Source of the DNA: Oscheius dolichura
Taxonomy: Eukaryota > Nematoda > Chromadorea > Rhabditida > Rhabditidae
NCBI GenBank assembly: GCA_932521035.1
Contig: OW051497.1
Coordinates: 992,001 to 1,056,000, forward strand
Reading direction: 5' to 3'
DNA: 64,000 bases
This document shows positions 30,319 through 42,536 of the stretch, one piece after another. The notes beneath the pieces are model-generated. The model was not told the origin of the DNA. It did not search any database and worked only from the letters and a program-made list of their open reading frames with translations. The first letter of the stretch is position 1, and the number at the start of each line of letters is the position of its first letter. The position numbers and the translations under genes are program-made.

Positions 30319-32878
30319 ATGCTCCGTTACCTGCCTCTTTCTAGATTTATGAGATCAAAGCAACGGGATATTAGGATTGCCCTTGAATTACTTTTAGTCA
30401 CGGCTACTGTATTGTTCTGTATCAAATTATATCTGCTACAGCTTCAAGGGGGGGGGGGGGGGGGGGGGTAAACAGAAATAAACAATCGCGAACTTCTTAC
30501 TCTCAGAGTCCAGTGAAAAAGATAGTTATCTCCCAGTTGGAAGCAAAAAGCTTTTACCACGAATGCCCGCTGTCAAAAATGGACCCCTTTGACGAGGCGA
30601 TACGACCAGTAAGTTCAATTGCCGACGTTTATCCTCCTAGTTTATTAATTTGGACGATGGAAAGTCTTTTGAAGCTAAATGTGATCCCCACTTTAAAGTG
30701 ATATCTTCCCTGCGAAATGGTTCACTTCAAATAGATGATACTTTCATGAATTGCAGTGCCAGGTATAAATAAAGTGAATCTCAATACTCTTTCAGATGCC
30801 TCCTCCCGGGAAATTATTACCGGGCTCTTCCATATTTAGATGAATGGCGGAATATCGATGACCATTTTGCCTGTGACGTTGTTGAAATTAGCTGTAATAA
30901 AACCGATGATGCAACAGCACAGAGAAACGCCTCTGACTATAGCATGATCCACACTCAGGTCTATGCTCTGAAGAACAAAAGGTATACACTTACAATCCCT
31001 TGATCCTCTTGTAGTAGTACCATAACTATTGGAAGAAAGCAGTACAACGTGGTTGTTTTTCTTCTGGACTCAATTTCCACTTCTTCAGCTGATAGGTGAT
31101 CCTCTACCTTACTTTGGTAGTATGATCTTCAGAGGTGTCCCCCGATTACTGCGGTATATGGAAGAATCGATGCAAGCCGTTCCATTCTCCTTTGTGAACA
31201 GGAATGGAATGAATAGTAAACCTAATGGGTTTACGTTTTTCTACGGTAGAGGGAACGCTTCTTTCTAAAATAGTCTAGGCAAGACAATGGAGACTATTTA
31301 TCGTCCTAATGCGAATGAAACGATTCATCCTGATGAGACAGAGGAATCCCTATGTGGAAGATCACTGGACAATGACATTTCCATCTTCCACGAGTTCAAA
31401 AAGATGGGATATTTGGTTAGTTTCACGGTTTTTCAGTTCTAAAGCTCGTTCTTCTGGCACAGGCTACACGGCTGTCTAACTGTCGAAGGATTAGAGAATT
31501 ATTTTGCGGTCTATCTTTTTTCTAAATAGTTCTAGAATAAGTTAATGCTCCCCGTTTTTCCAGACAACGTACACTGATGACTATTACCACGGCTTATTCG
31601 ACTATCCTGACTGCCAAGGAATCAAGAATCATACCGTAGACTATACATTTGAGTAGGTTTTCTGAAAATCACGGACTGTGCTCTTCAGTGAATTCTTTAT
31701 CTATAGCTGGCAGAACCAGGTCTATAACACATTTATGGGAGATGGCTGTCAGTACTCCCATAGGTACACTCTGAACATCACAAGGGATATCTTATCGGCT
31801 TATCGAGGTATTCCTGAGCCAGTCTCAAGATTTGTTCCAGATAGACCTAACTTCATTTGGAATTGGATCTCTATCATTCCTCACAACGCTCCTGATGGGA
31901 TGCCTGTGATAGACAAAGACTTTGTCAATGCCTTCCATGAAATGAGAAGCGATCTGGACCGGGCATTGGTCATTGTAATGGGGGATCACGGCTGCCGGTC
32001 ATGTAAGGTATATTTGTTCAGCTTTGGAAGAGAATTCTTGATGGGCGTTTGTATTTAGATTAGTGGCACTCCCTATGGTAAAAGGGAATTCGACAATCCT
32101 CTTTTGATGATTTCCTTGCCCAAAGATTTACGGAATACGGAGTTACTTTCTATTTTACAAGAGAATGCAAGGAACCTTCAAACACATTACGACACTAGGG
32201 CAACGTTACTCGACTTTTTAAAAGTAACTTATTGTATTTCTTTACAAACGGTTCAGTTTCAACATTTATCGAACTACAGTGATATTACTACACTTTCCAT
32301 CCCTGGCGAGAAGGGAAATTCCTTCTTACGAAGGCAGGAAGGGGAGAGGAACTGTATAACCCTCCCAATTCCCTTTCAGTATTGTCTTTGTGAGTATCCC
32401 ATGGAGCAGATGGATATGTTAGTTTAATTAAAATAGGAAAAACTCTTCAGAAAGTCATTATATGCCAAGTCTGTTGGAGAAGCAGTAGTCAAACATGCTA
32501 ACAAGCTCATAATGGAGAATAGTTTGGAATCAAAGTGCATGAACTGGACTTTTAATAAAGTTTGGCCCTGAAACAGTATTTAGCTCCCTTTAGGTTGTAG
32601 GGATGCAAGGTTATTATCCATTTAATGTGACTAGGATGCTGAAAATTACAGTAGGAGTGAAGCCATACGCTCCAGCTCTTTTTATGGTTAGAATACTTCG
32701 TAATAACATGTTCTTCTAGACATTTGTCCAACATAATCCAGACGATTCCTTTACTTTCGGTCCGATAGATCGGGGAGATGTCTTCAGGTCGAGGAATGAA
32801 TGCGAACGCAGTCGACTTCAACCAATTTGTGACTGTAAATATAACTGGAAGCAATATAATCAGAAAATAAAACCGTGA
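30319..32878 (+). CDS. DUF229 (sulfatase/alkaline-phosphatase-like) type II membrane protein
   Basis: Fifteen exons: 30319-30467, 30507-30608, 30641-30762, 30796-30981, 31015-31095, 31133-31245, 31279-31415, 31564-31652, 31707-31807, 31841-32007, 32059-32223, 32257-32417, 32451-32559, 32594-32686, 32720-32878. Exons 2-15 keep frame throughout. N-terminal anchor IALELLLVTATVLFCIKLYLL. DUF229 signatures: CPLSKMDPFDEAIRP, NVVVFLLDSISTSSADR, PRLLRYMEESMQAVPF, ALVIVMGDHGCR with DxGxR-like metal site, ENARNLQTHYDTRATLLDFL, and the Cys-rich end. The family is nematode/arthropod-expanded, alkaline-phosphatase fold, substrate unknown. Exon 1 ends in a 21-base G run (30448-30468) touching the donor; the run as written leaves exon 1 one base out of phase with exon 2, most easily a homopolymer length error. 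Confidence 0.82.
30448..30468 (+). repeat. G21 homopolymer at an exon-intron boundary
   Basis: Twenty-one consecutive G end exon 1 of the DUF229 gene; the last G forms the GT donor with the next base. A 13-base G run lies at 32905-32917 after the gene. Confidence 0.85.
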
Positions 32879-33075
32879 GCATGATATCTTTGGACATTCA
32901 AGGAGGGGGGGGGGGGGCGCTTCCGGTTATAAAAGCATCAACCCCAGTCAAATAACAAAATAGTCAGCGATTAGTCACAATCTGACGAATTTGCGGTTGC
33001 TGCTTCTCGTTTTCTTATCGAAGACACAACATTCTCGCTATATAACAGCCCCATTAGCACTACAATTTGGTGACA

Positions 33076-33745
33076 ATGAGAAAATACAGCGTAGTCCTAA
33101 GTTTACTTATTCCCATCTGTGTAGCGGTCTTCGTGCCCATGCCTCCGGCGGACCAGGAGACTTTGCCCCTATCTCAAGTCCGATCGGAACATTTATTCCA
33201 CCCTGAAACTGGAGATGAAGATACAGTTGATGTCAGCGCCCCCGATGAGCCATCAGATAACAGGCACGGCAACGGTGCCATGGGGCAAGATGACAGCGTG
33301 AACCCTACCTTTGACTTCGGTGGGGACTTATTTCAGCAGTTTGTTAGTCACTTCATTTTAGAAGAATGCAGCTCCTGTATGTCGATTCAAACTAACTGCG
33401 ATTCGTCACAAGGATTCTGCATGTCTCCTGCTATTGAGTAGCCCCTTCTCTTCGGCTCTTCTATGTTTTATTGTTTCAGATACATTCCCGGACCAGTAGG
33501 ACTCTGTCTCAGGGCCTTTGTAACTTGCCCAACAACTCAAGACACTCAGTTGGTCACCGGAGAAGGAATTGTTACAGACAGCGGATGGGGAATCAGTGCT
33601 GCTTTCGACTGCACTAGAGAAGGGTGAGAGATCTTCACGTCTGCACCTCTCTATTTATATCAGATGGATCGCGGAGGATACTGAGGGCAACGGACTGAGC
33701 TTCACTTCTCTCCAATGCAACGTGAACATAGATAATGGCCTATAA
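33076..33745 (+). CDS. Secreted Cys-rich protein, paired gene 1 (C6/DUF281-like)
   Basis: Exons 33076-33437, 33480-33623, 33664-33745, in frame; 195 aa. Signal peptide VVLSLLIPICVAV, then an acidic linker. The C-terminal 90 residues form a domain with ordered cysteines: CSSCMSIQTNC, GFCMSP, GLCLRAFVTC, FDC, GW, LQC, resembling nematode C6/DUF281 modules found in secreted and adhesion proteins. TATATAA at about 33039. Exon 2 of this gene and exon 3 of the next (34036) are both 144 nt and align, so they are paralogues. Family name is tentative. Confidence 0.6.
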
Positions 33746-33784
33746 AATGAAACAATATCGCTAAAGTAGTCTAATCTGTCTCGA

Positions 33785-33820
33785 TTGTTGGGGGAAACCG
33801 AAACGGCTGTCTAGCGACGG
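33785..33820. repeat. Dispersed repeat half-site
   Basis: aaacggctgtctagcgacggtg, one arm of the CACAGTTAGACAG repeat family, between the two secreted Cys-rich genes. Confidence 0.35.
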
Positions 33821-34035
33821 TGTTGCACTTTTTGTTCGCTGATACAGTTGTGCTGATCATAGGGTTAATCCACCAAGGAATAGTCGCATTCGAGCATGAA
33901 CTGCCGGTCTTTGAATGTTTCTGCGATCAGCGAGACAATTTCCCAGCGAATCATTTTTATTTCCAAGGAGGAATCATCCGAAGACAAAACATTCGTCTTA
34001 TATAACCAGGTCGTGAATTTGCTCCATCCTCCAGA

Positions 34036-34677
34036 ATGAAGGTCTTCCTTGTTGCCCTGTCCCTTACTCTCCTTTGTATGGTAGCTGCCCAGCATGGCAG
34101 AGGAGGTAGACATTCAAATGAACGTCGTGGAGGAAACTCACGCGACCGCGATCACGGAAGCAGAGGTGGAGGGCGTGGAGGACCTCCCGGAAGATTTCCT
34201 GATTCCCGCTCTAGAGAGCGTTTCCCCGTTCCACAGAGACCACAGGGGCCTCACAATCCAGGTTAACTTTCTTCCGTTGTGTCGGAGATTGTTAACTTCC
34301 AGTCTGTAGACAGTGCCCCGCCATCAGGAATGGATGTACCAGTGCAGGATGTGTTTCTCCCTTTGTAAGGTAGGGAGGCTCCGCGACAACGAGTCTTCTA
34401 TTCAATTTTTAGATACCTCGAAGAGCACGAGGGAAGTTGTATGATGGCTGTCATCACCTGCCAGGGCAGATCTTCCAGCCAACTGCTGACGGAGTTTGGC
34501 AATGTTTTGGCCAATGGCTTCAGCATCGACGAGGTCGCTTCTTGCATCAATGGACAGTAAGCATCCTTCACATTGTTTGAAACAACCGATGATTACAGAT
34601 GGTCCGCTACAGATAGTTTCGGCACTCGACGTACATTCTCCACTCTCCGTTGCATGGTCCCACAGGTATTTGGATAA
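34036..34677 (+). CDS. Secreted Cys-rich protein, paired gene 2 (C6/DUF281-like) with Arg/Gly-rich linker
   Basis: Exons 34036-34261, 34303-34369, 34413-34556, 34599-34677, all in frame; 171 aa. Signal peptide MKVFLVALSLTLLCMVAA. A linker rich in Arg, Gly and Pro (HGRGGRHSNERRGGNSRDRD) replaces the acidic linker of gene 1. The domain then follows: VCRQCPAIRNGC, GCVSPF, GSCMMAVITC, ASC, GQWSATDSFG, LRC. AATAAA follows at about 34684. The 30 bases around TATATAAC are similar in both genes (aagacaaaacattcgtctta here), so promoters were duplicated too. Confidence 0.6.
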
Positions 34678-34841
34678 AGAAAGGAATAAAACAGTTGAAC
34701 CTTTTACTTGTACCTGTTAACAAGCGGGGAAAAATAAAACTTTAAAAATCTACCGGTAGAGGCGAAAGAGTATGGAGTATGGAAGAGTATGACAAACGGG
34801 GGTAGCCGATATTCCACTGAAGAGCATGGGGCATCGAGCGA

Positions 34842-36710
34842 CTAGAACATGACTTTGGACGTATCTGAAGGAACGGGTTCAGGTTAAACGTAATTGGGAA
34901 AACATACCGATAGCAGAGGCCAGAGGACCCTTGGCAGCTTCACATTGTCCAGTAGGATTCAACCAGTTACTGAGGGCCGACGTGGTCTGTAAGAATAGCT
35001 CCTATTAAATTTATAGCTATGGAAAGAAGGGAAAAAAAGCGAATTAGGGGATAAACCTACCCTGAGCTCGGAATGTTTGGTGAAATAGTCGCAAACATCA
35101 CACAGGACATTGCTAGGCTTGATAGTTCCCATCTCATGCCATTTGAAGTAGCTGTTGTACAGAGTACTATTATTCTTAACCTGCAGGAGGTATCTAAAAT
35201 ATCACAGGATATAAAAATAAGGTAGTCTTCCTACTGAGCAAGCTCTTTAGGAGATTCGAAGTCGTCCACGTGGATGAAGCTATTTGGCGGGGCAATTTTC
35301 TCGTAGTCTTCCTTCCAGGCTCCCATAACCACAGGAATAATCTTATTTCTAAAAGGAAAATAGCAATAAGTTGATGTTTACTCACTCAAGTCCATTGATC
35401 CAGAACTTCTCCGTGATATACTCCTGGCAGTTCGAATTTTCAAAGGCTAGATAGAAGAATGAGCGTTGAAGAAGGATTCTGGCGGATCCTCTGCTGATTA
35501 TGCGGCCATTACATTTGCCATAGGAGTCTACCTGAAGTTTATAAGTTGTATAGAGGAAAAATGAAGTAGTAAATAAAGAAAACAAGTAATGCCCTACCTT
35601 CATGTAGCGGGAAAGTCGCTCGACGTAATCGGACCGGTCGTTCTGGGTATAACAATTGCTTGCGATATAAATAACGTCCGAGCCAGTTTTCCCTGAAGTA
35701 ATTAAATTGAAAACAATCAAAAAATATTCAAACCTTTATGGGGATCTTCCATGATAGCTTTAGATTTGTTGAATGGAATGAACATTCCATAGGGAGCGTA
35801 GAAATCAGCTCCGCGGCGATAACTGGCAATATACGTGGCATAATCTGGGATAGGGCTCTGAAAAATGATTTTTTGTGTAAGAAAAATCGAAAATAAACGT
35901 AATCATTACTTACAGCTTTCAAGTTGGCTGGACTTTCGCTGTGCATATAGACGAAGGCGGTAGATCCCTTGAATAAAGGAAGGCGGTCTTCTGCACCATG
36001 GGAAAAGAGCACCACGTTGGCATGTTCAAGATAGCCCACTGGATTTAATAAATTTAAATGTTAAAAGCGGCTAAAACTTACTATCGGTGCTGAGGAAACA
36101 TAGAGATGGGCATTCGGCGAAAGGGGCCAAGCCGGGGCTGTTCTCATTGTGCTCCTTGGATAGGTCGAAGATGATCACGATGGGTTTGGCCTGGAGTATA
36201 TCATTTTTGCTAGTAAGGGCATTAAAAATAAACGGGAAAACAACAAAAAGCGGTTAGGAATGAGATTTTTTAAAAGGAACGCGGTCATATGGCGCCATGC
36301 CGAGATTGGCGTCAGTTTCCTTCATTCGGCACAAGGGACGGAAATTACTTACAGGTTCGACGGTTTTCAGACGTTCGGCGACAATTTCTGCATGATTCGG
36401 GAACTGAATCTCAATTTATGGCTCATTATACGATATTGGCTCACCACATTTTTCACAAAATGACCTTCAAGGGGTACTATCTCAGTAATTGGGCCGATTG
36501 TGGTAGGATGGAGCTGTAGTGTGGGCTGATCATAATGAGAAGGAGGCTCCTAAAGATTCAGAACCTAGGCTTTCTAGAGCGTACCTCAACCAACTTGTAT
36601 CCGTTCTTGGAACAGTGGAGGCCATAGATTAGGACACCTAACACCAGAGCGAACACTACACCAAGTAGAAGGTAAAAAAAGAACAGCTTCAGCCGGCACA
36701 AGCGTCGCAT
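34842..36710 (-). CDS. Alpha-1,3-fucosyltransferase (GT10), copy 2
   Basis: Minus-strand exons 36710-36585, 36549-36445, 36403-36353, 36190-36082, 36038-35914, 35857-35734, 35692-35598, 35531-35386, 35348-35235, 35193-35061, 34986-34908, 34864-34842, all in frame. The ATG at 36710 starts a type II anchor (LFFFYLLLGVVFALVLGVLI). GT10 motifs: VYMHSESPANLKA, YIASYRRGADFYAPYG, VDSYGKCNG, FYLAFENSNCQEYITEKFW, IIPVVMGAWKEDYEKIAPPNS, FIHVDDF, LCDVCDYF. Copy 2 is complete and more like the canonical family than copy 1, from which it differs in sequence and exon plan, so they are not recent duplicates. Golgi lumenal fucosylation of glycoprotein cores is the family role. Confidence 0.88.
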
Positions 36711-38313
36711 AGTCCAGCCATTCTGAAGGAAACGGCGAATTTGGGAGAAAAAAAGACAAAGGACAGAGGCTGTCAATACAGAGGCGACGAGATAGGGCGC
36801 TTCCTTTAGATGATGAGATTGCCCAATGGCTTCTAATGCAATCAACGCCCTAGATGTGTGAATCGGCGGCAACTATCTGGTGGACTAATTAATGTAGTCG
36901 GAGGGGATTAGACCTCTTTTCGGCTGGGAGCAGAGGCACCCCGCTTTAGGCAATCTGGCAATCCATTTTATCGCGTGGTTGAACCTTTTTTTGGGGCTAA
37001 TCATTTGAGCAACGTTTGAATCGCGAATAACGTGAATAACGAGGAATAATTGACTTTTGCTGCCCAAAATATGATTCCACAGCTAGACAGCCGTGTCATT
37101 TCTCGCGCCACAGTTAGACAGTCATCACTGCTGTATTGTCCCGTCATGATGCAAAACGAAGGTTCCAATGGTTTTCTTAAACTACAGGGCAAAAAATGGA
37201 CCCTAATACCATGAGTCATACACTGTGATAGACCGTTCCCCTTGTTTTCTACACCCATCTTCCCTTATACAGATTTTAACGAAAACCTACCGGCACGGCT
37301 TGCTGCTCTCCACTATTCTCCTCAATCAGAAAAGCCTCAGAGCGGAGGGTAGACTTGGGACTGGGATCATCCATGGCACACAGTTGCCAACTGTGAAATG
37401 GAGGCTCCCCCCTTCGTGTAAACAGTCCCGATCGGACCGCCCTCCTGATATTTTCGAAATCGGTGCAATAAGGGATAAAACAGTTACCAGTATCCACGGC
37501 AGTTAGTGATTCTTTCTTTTTGTAGTGCAGCCGGGTGGAAAAACGACGGGCGGCTGGTGCAGGTGCCAAGGGGTCAAGAAATGTTTTGGACTGGCTATAA
37601 AAAAGGAGATTGAACTGGAGAAAGGGTGAATCTTCATAGACAGAATAATGCACACCCTCGCCAACGAACAAGAGATTGTTTTATTAGGTTAAGGTCAGCT
37701 TTTGTCTAATAACGCGTGGGAGTTATTTTTTTATCGAGGCAATGGTCATCTGCCCTGCAAACTGGCCATAAACAGGCACTGTCCAGACAATAAACAAAAG
37801 GTTTTTTCTCACTTCGTGATGTCACAAATATGGGCTAGAACAATTCGAGGGAGACGAGAGTGGGGGACTGAAAGGAAAAGTAGCGAGGTAGAGAGTTGTA
37901 GAAATGGTCCAGCTGTGCCAGCTGTCTTGAAAAACAAGCCAAAAATGGCAGGAGCTACGACCATCACTCTTGCAGTGGTTTACATATCCTTGTGGTGTCA
38001 TTAGAAAGAGACACTTTTCTTCTTTGGACCTTTAATTTCACCCCCATCTTTCGAAATCTCCGGGAAACTTGGAAAACAAGATTGACCCGGAAACTGCAAT
38101 CTGGTGGACCACGAGGAAAGCAAAAAGCTGTTTTATTCTGTCTAGCATAGCGAAAAACGGGAGTTGTTATTTTTCAATATGGGACTTTCCGAATAACAAA
38201 CAATAAATGCTATTTGTGAAATTGGATTAACGGGAGAATGACCACTCTTTTATTCTGGAACATTGAGAACAAATGGGGTTTCAAGCAAGTAGGTAAAGTC
38301 GTTCTGTTCTGGC
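36711..38313. other. Intergenic; repeat copies only
   Basis: No supported exon in 1.6 kb. Two dispersed-repeat copies are near 37078-37135. Open stretches on both strands (for example 37276-37671 minus) show no splice partners or recognisable family. Confidence 0.4.
37078..37135 (+). repeat. Dispersed CACAGTTAGACAG repeat, two units
   Basis: cacagctagacagccgtgtc is followed after six bases by gcgccacagttagacagtca: two head-to-tail units of about 30 bases. Confidence 0.7.
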
Positions 38314-39811
38314 TCAATGTGACCGTAGTTGAGACATTACAGAGACCTGCATGCTGTGGCTCTTGCCAATCCCCATATAATAGCGGATCTGTCTATTGGT
38401 CATAAACATTAGCCAAGCTGGGAGAAGACAGTTCAGATCAAAGACCCAACCCTTCACCAGCACAGCGTATTTCGTCACTGCAGGGTCGAGAAATATGTAG
38501 TGGGCAAGAAACATTGTTATCTGAAAAGAATATGAATACTATGAAATGGTATATGTCTACCGAGTAAGCTGAAACAACTAGTGTTGTCAGTGAAAATCCT
38601 ATACTGGTCCTAAAGAGATTAAGTTCGGCAGGAGCTGTGTATACTCCGAGACTGTAGAGTTTACAAAAGGTTATCGCAGTGGTTAGAAGGATTATGACCA
38701 GGCAGAAGAGACTCAATACTGCTGACATCAGAACGAAGGGTATCTAAAGTCGTTGCGTCCATATAAGGTCAAGTAAGACGGCCTACATGGGGCCAGCCGT
38801 CTTGATAATTGATCAGGAGGCGGCCGGTAATCCCAAAGGTGACGCTGGTCCCCCAGTCATAGAGATAGAAAGAATAGGTGAAAGACAAGATGAGCACGGT
38901 AATAATGGCCCCGTATTTGTGCTTCGACCAGAACTGAAAGAAATTTTTACAGAAAACTGTAGGCCGGTCATTCCCTCTGTTATAAACTCTTGAGGACTAA
39001 AGTCTAAATTCAAATCACGTCCCCGGCCCTGTTTTTCTGCAAAAGTGCAGGAAGTGCAACCCATTCCTCTACTCCATAAGATGCGTCATAATCTGCTCAT
39101 TAATTTAACCCTGTTGACTAGCAGAGCGAGCTAATTCTCCTCAAATGTTCCTTGTACTCTGTCCTTCTTGTCCTTCACTAAAGCGGAAGTAAGAAATAAA
39201 GAACATGGTGAAGTTTGGTGCAGTTTGCGCAAGACTGAAGGAATCAGACTCACTTCAGGCCCTCGGAAGGGAAAAAGGACGACGGTCATCCTATTCACGG
39301 ACATTGAGATTACGGTAAAGATTTGGTTCGCCAGGGAGATGTAGTAGCCGAGGAGGATTGGCTTTAACGCAAGAGATCTGGTACTGTAGGTTGGGTAGAA
39401 GAAGTCACAGAAGATCTAGAAGGGTACTCAATATCAACTAAAAGGAGAAAACTTACAGGGTGGGGAATTATCCGTTGACTGGTGTAGATAGAGAGCCAGA
39501 GGATGATGTTCTGAAAGAGAAGGAGAGTTCATTTAGAACTTTGCGGGCTTACTGTAATGGATAGCATAACAAATTGGAAGAAGAAAGGGTGCTGAAAAGT
39601 AGATCTTGCTATAATAACCCTGATGAGAAGGATATACAGAATAATGGAAAGAATCCCATAAGCACAGGCAGCAATGGCTTCGATGTTCTCAACGACGGTT
39701 GCTGATACATTTTCAGAACAGGAGCCATTATCCTGAAGGTCGTGGAGTAAACAGGACCATCTTCGATAAATAGCTTACCTTATTGCCCAGAAATGATGTA
39801 TCAAGAGCCAT
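38314..39811 (-). CDS. Serpentine chemoreceptor (Srg/Srv-like 7TM GPCR)
   Basis: Minus-strand exons 39811-39779, 39732-39619, 39591-39553, 39510-39457, 39415-39254, 38933-38787, 38743-38561, 38520-38314; all phase-0 and in frame; 312 aa. ISMSVNRMTVVLFPFRGPEFW after helix 3 is the diagnostic Srg/Srv-type segment; PAWLMFMTNRQIRYYM marks helix 7. Helices such as IEAIAACAYGILSIILYILL and IPFVLMSAVLSLFCLVIIL complete the set. Intron 2 is only 27 nt. Intron 5 is long (about 320 nt). Acts as a putative chemoreceptor in sensory neurons; ligand unknown. No lesion seen. Confidence 0.78.
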
Positions 39812-40551
39812 ATAGTCCTGATAAAAAGAGGAACCGAATGAAGAAGTTTCAATTACTTCAGTGAGCATAAACGGATTGAATACAAATGGAGGGTAAAATT
39901 AGATGATAATGACCGTAAGGGTGATGTGATCACTGTTCATTCCTTTTATGAAAAACCAGACATCTTTGTTGTAGGGGATTATCCTAAAATACAAGACGAT
40001 GAACAGAAGAGAGGGAAGTCTGACGCTGTCTTCGCAGAAATCAACTCACTTTTTAACCAGCCTTTCCAGAAACCGACGTCGACTTCAATTAGGGAGCAGT
40101 TTATTGCTCTATACAAATAATATTGCCCCCTCGGTGAAATGTTGGCCTAGCAAATATCTGACCATTACAAACGTATGTGCTGTCGCAATGTCCTCTTCAT
40201 TAGGCAGTGGACATTCTGGAAGACATTCAGTGAAAAGGTCCTAAAAGCATGGGAAGAGATCCTGGTAGCATTATTAGGACAAAACCTCGAATCTATTAGA
40301 GGGGCTAGGCTAATGGTCCCAAAACGGATGTGGTCCTGTACAACCGATGAAGGCTGCTGCACATCCCTGTAGGATTAAGCGACGTTTCCCATGTGTCTTG
40401 ATCAAAAGATCCCGCGATCTTAAAGGCTAACCTTTGTCCTTGCTTCCGGCACTAATCGGCGTTTCCTTATCAATTCCCGGTCACCCCCTGCCCCCCGACA
40501 AACAAACTGGGCAACAAAATCTCGCTTTATTCGAAAAATCGCCGGAGATCA
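39812..40551. other. Intergenic, no supported gene
   Basis: Open stretches at 39926-40120 and 40175-40372 (plus) read as soluble peptide but have no start context, splice partners or family match. Confidence 0.3.
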
Positions 40552-40919
40552 CTAGACTTTAGCCTCTTCTTCTTCTTGCCGGGCCCTCAGTTGTTCCCTC
40601 AGGTCGCGTTCAAACTCGTCACTCATGTAGTAATCTCGTGGGTTGAACCAGTTAGCCGAGATTTGTCTTTTAAAGACCTGAAACGGGGATCTCAGTATCA
40701 CATAGGGGATGTGTTACCGGCTTTGTCTCATATAAGTAGTAGGTATTAGAGGGAGATGCATACTCAATCGGGAAGGAGGCGACGTCTGACCGACCTACGC
40801 GGACCATGGCGTATCCTTGGCTTGAAGCTAACAGACCAAGAAGGAAAACTAAACCTTGAAAGAGTTAAAACCCGTTTCAAATAGAAAGACTCACGCGAGA
40901 TCAGCAGACGAGAAGCCAT
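40552..40919 (-). CDS. Small secreted protein of unknown family
   Basis: Minus-strand exons 40919-40895, 40854-40718, 40677-40552, in frame; 95 aa. Signal peptide MASRLLISRLVFLLGLLASSQG. The mature part is tyrosine-rich (IEYASPSNTYYLYETKP, NPRDYYMSDEF) and ends with an amphipathic Glu/Arg helix (RDLREQLRARQEEEEAKV). No cysteine pattern or dibasic repeat. A TATA-like tataagagc lies about 40 bases upstream on the minus strand. Function unknown; a secreted or cuticle-associated role is a guess. Confidence 0.55.
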
Positions 40920-42536
40920 AGCAGCAGAGAGTGGGAGAGGAATGGAGACCCGCGAGCTCTTATACCCGCTACCCTAAAATTTGTATTTGATTGGTCACGC
41001 AAACGGCAGAAAAATAAGCGAGTACAATCGGGTCACACCATATCTACACGCACATTAATAACAAGAGAAAATCATATGCTTAAGAAGGGAGGGAGGGAGG
41101 GGCGTTACCGGAACCCAGAGAGGGGAGGGGAGTGGAACAGACGTCATAATATGTTACCAGGAAACAAAAAAACCTATGCAGCGGGGAGTGTCAGACATCC
41201 GAAAGTCATCCTCCATCTGTTAAACAGTGTCCAGAAGTCACGTTTTCTTTAGAAAGTGGATAGGCTTCAATAAACAGGAGCGACGTATGCGCTTGGAGTG
41301 TTCCGCTATAGTGACGCTGAATTAAATCATTTCTGCCTGGTTTCAGAATGTTCGAAGCTTCTACTTAGTCTGTGCAGATGTGTGCACAGTTACATTCCTT
41401 CGATTGAAGGAATTATATGAGATTTGGCTGGGAACGGGCCCAATGATCTATACTGACACCTGGCTCTGGGTCTGCATAGAGTTTCCACAGGCTCCCCTAT
41501 CAATGTTCTTTGAGATTTATAGCAAAATAGGAAAGCGTACACGTTGACCTTTTGTCGAGAATCTCTCCTATAGTGTGTGAGCATTCTATGGGAAAGTGTT
41601 GGATCAAATGGCGACATTACGCACGTTCTCATGAAAGAAGTCGGAAATCAGATCATATTATTAGGAAAGAACAACGAAGTAACATGAAACCCCGGTTCTG
41701 AATCAAAGTATTCGTATTTAATCTTCTTATTTGAAAGAAAACAATGCTAGCGGCTCAGAAAGAAGCGTGGATTACGCCACAGTTAGACAGTCGTGCCGTT
41801 TGAGAATTTAAAAAGGACTACAGGCAGATGAAAATGTCATTTTTCATGGAGGTCTGTAAGTGGTTTGACAGAATCTGAGTTTTTTAGACGAGGTTGCAAG
41901 CCTTTCAGACAGATTTTGGAGTTGAGATGAGGAGTTGATTTTCCGAACCGCCAATGCGTCAGAGCAGATAGAAAATGAATCCGTACTTGTTTTGAAGGAG
42001 AGGATTATCCAGTTTGTTTGTATGAATTTCTAAAGAGAACACGTATGAAAGGTGAACTCAACACCTGCCTTGTTTTTTCCACAAACAGCCGCGGGACGGC
42101 AAGCATCTTTGAATGGTCTACGTAAACTATTTCCAATAAATAAATCTAAATATTGTTCAAATCATTTTCCTGAAGATTCCTGCTCCTTCATGCAATTGAA
42201 AGATGTTATTTCATTATAACCCAAATATAAGTTTCGTTGACCCTTCGGTAAACGCGCCCCAAGCATGCGAGGCGGCGGAACGCTAATAAGGTTTTTTGCT
42301 ACCAAACAAGACTACCTTACCGCCATATTTGGCTAAACTTTCCTATTTAAGTTTTCGTTATCGTTTAATCCTCTTACTTCCAGTTGAAATTATTTCCATT
42401 TGTTGATATGAAATTCAGTTATTTTTTAAGGATACGTAAAAGTGCGTCAAGAACCGCGTTGCAGTTTGTTCAAAACAGTTGTTGTTCCCAAAGTCATTGT
42501 TTTGCCGTTAGTTTCAAGTCAATAGCTCTTTCTAAA
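40920..42536. other. Intergenic; one repeat copy, no gene
   Basis: A G-rich run at 41085-41105 and one dispersed-repeat copy at 41772-41806 (gccacagttagacagtcgtg). No exon found. Confidence 0.4.
41772..41806 (+). repeat. Dispersed CACAGTTAGACAG repeat
   Basis: Single unit gccacagttagacagtcgtg followed by ccgtttgag, the best-preserved form of the family. Confidence 0.7.
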
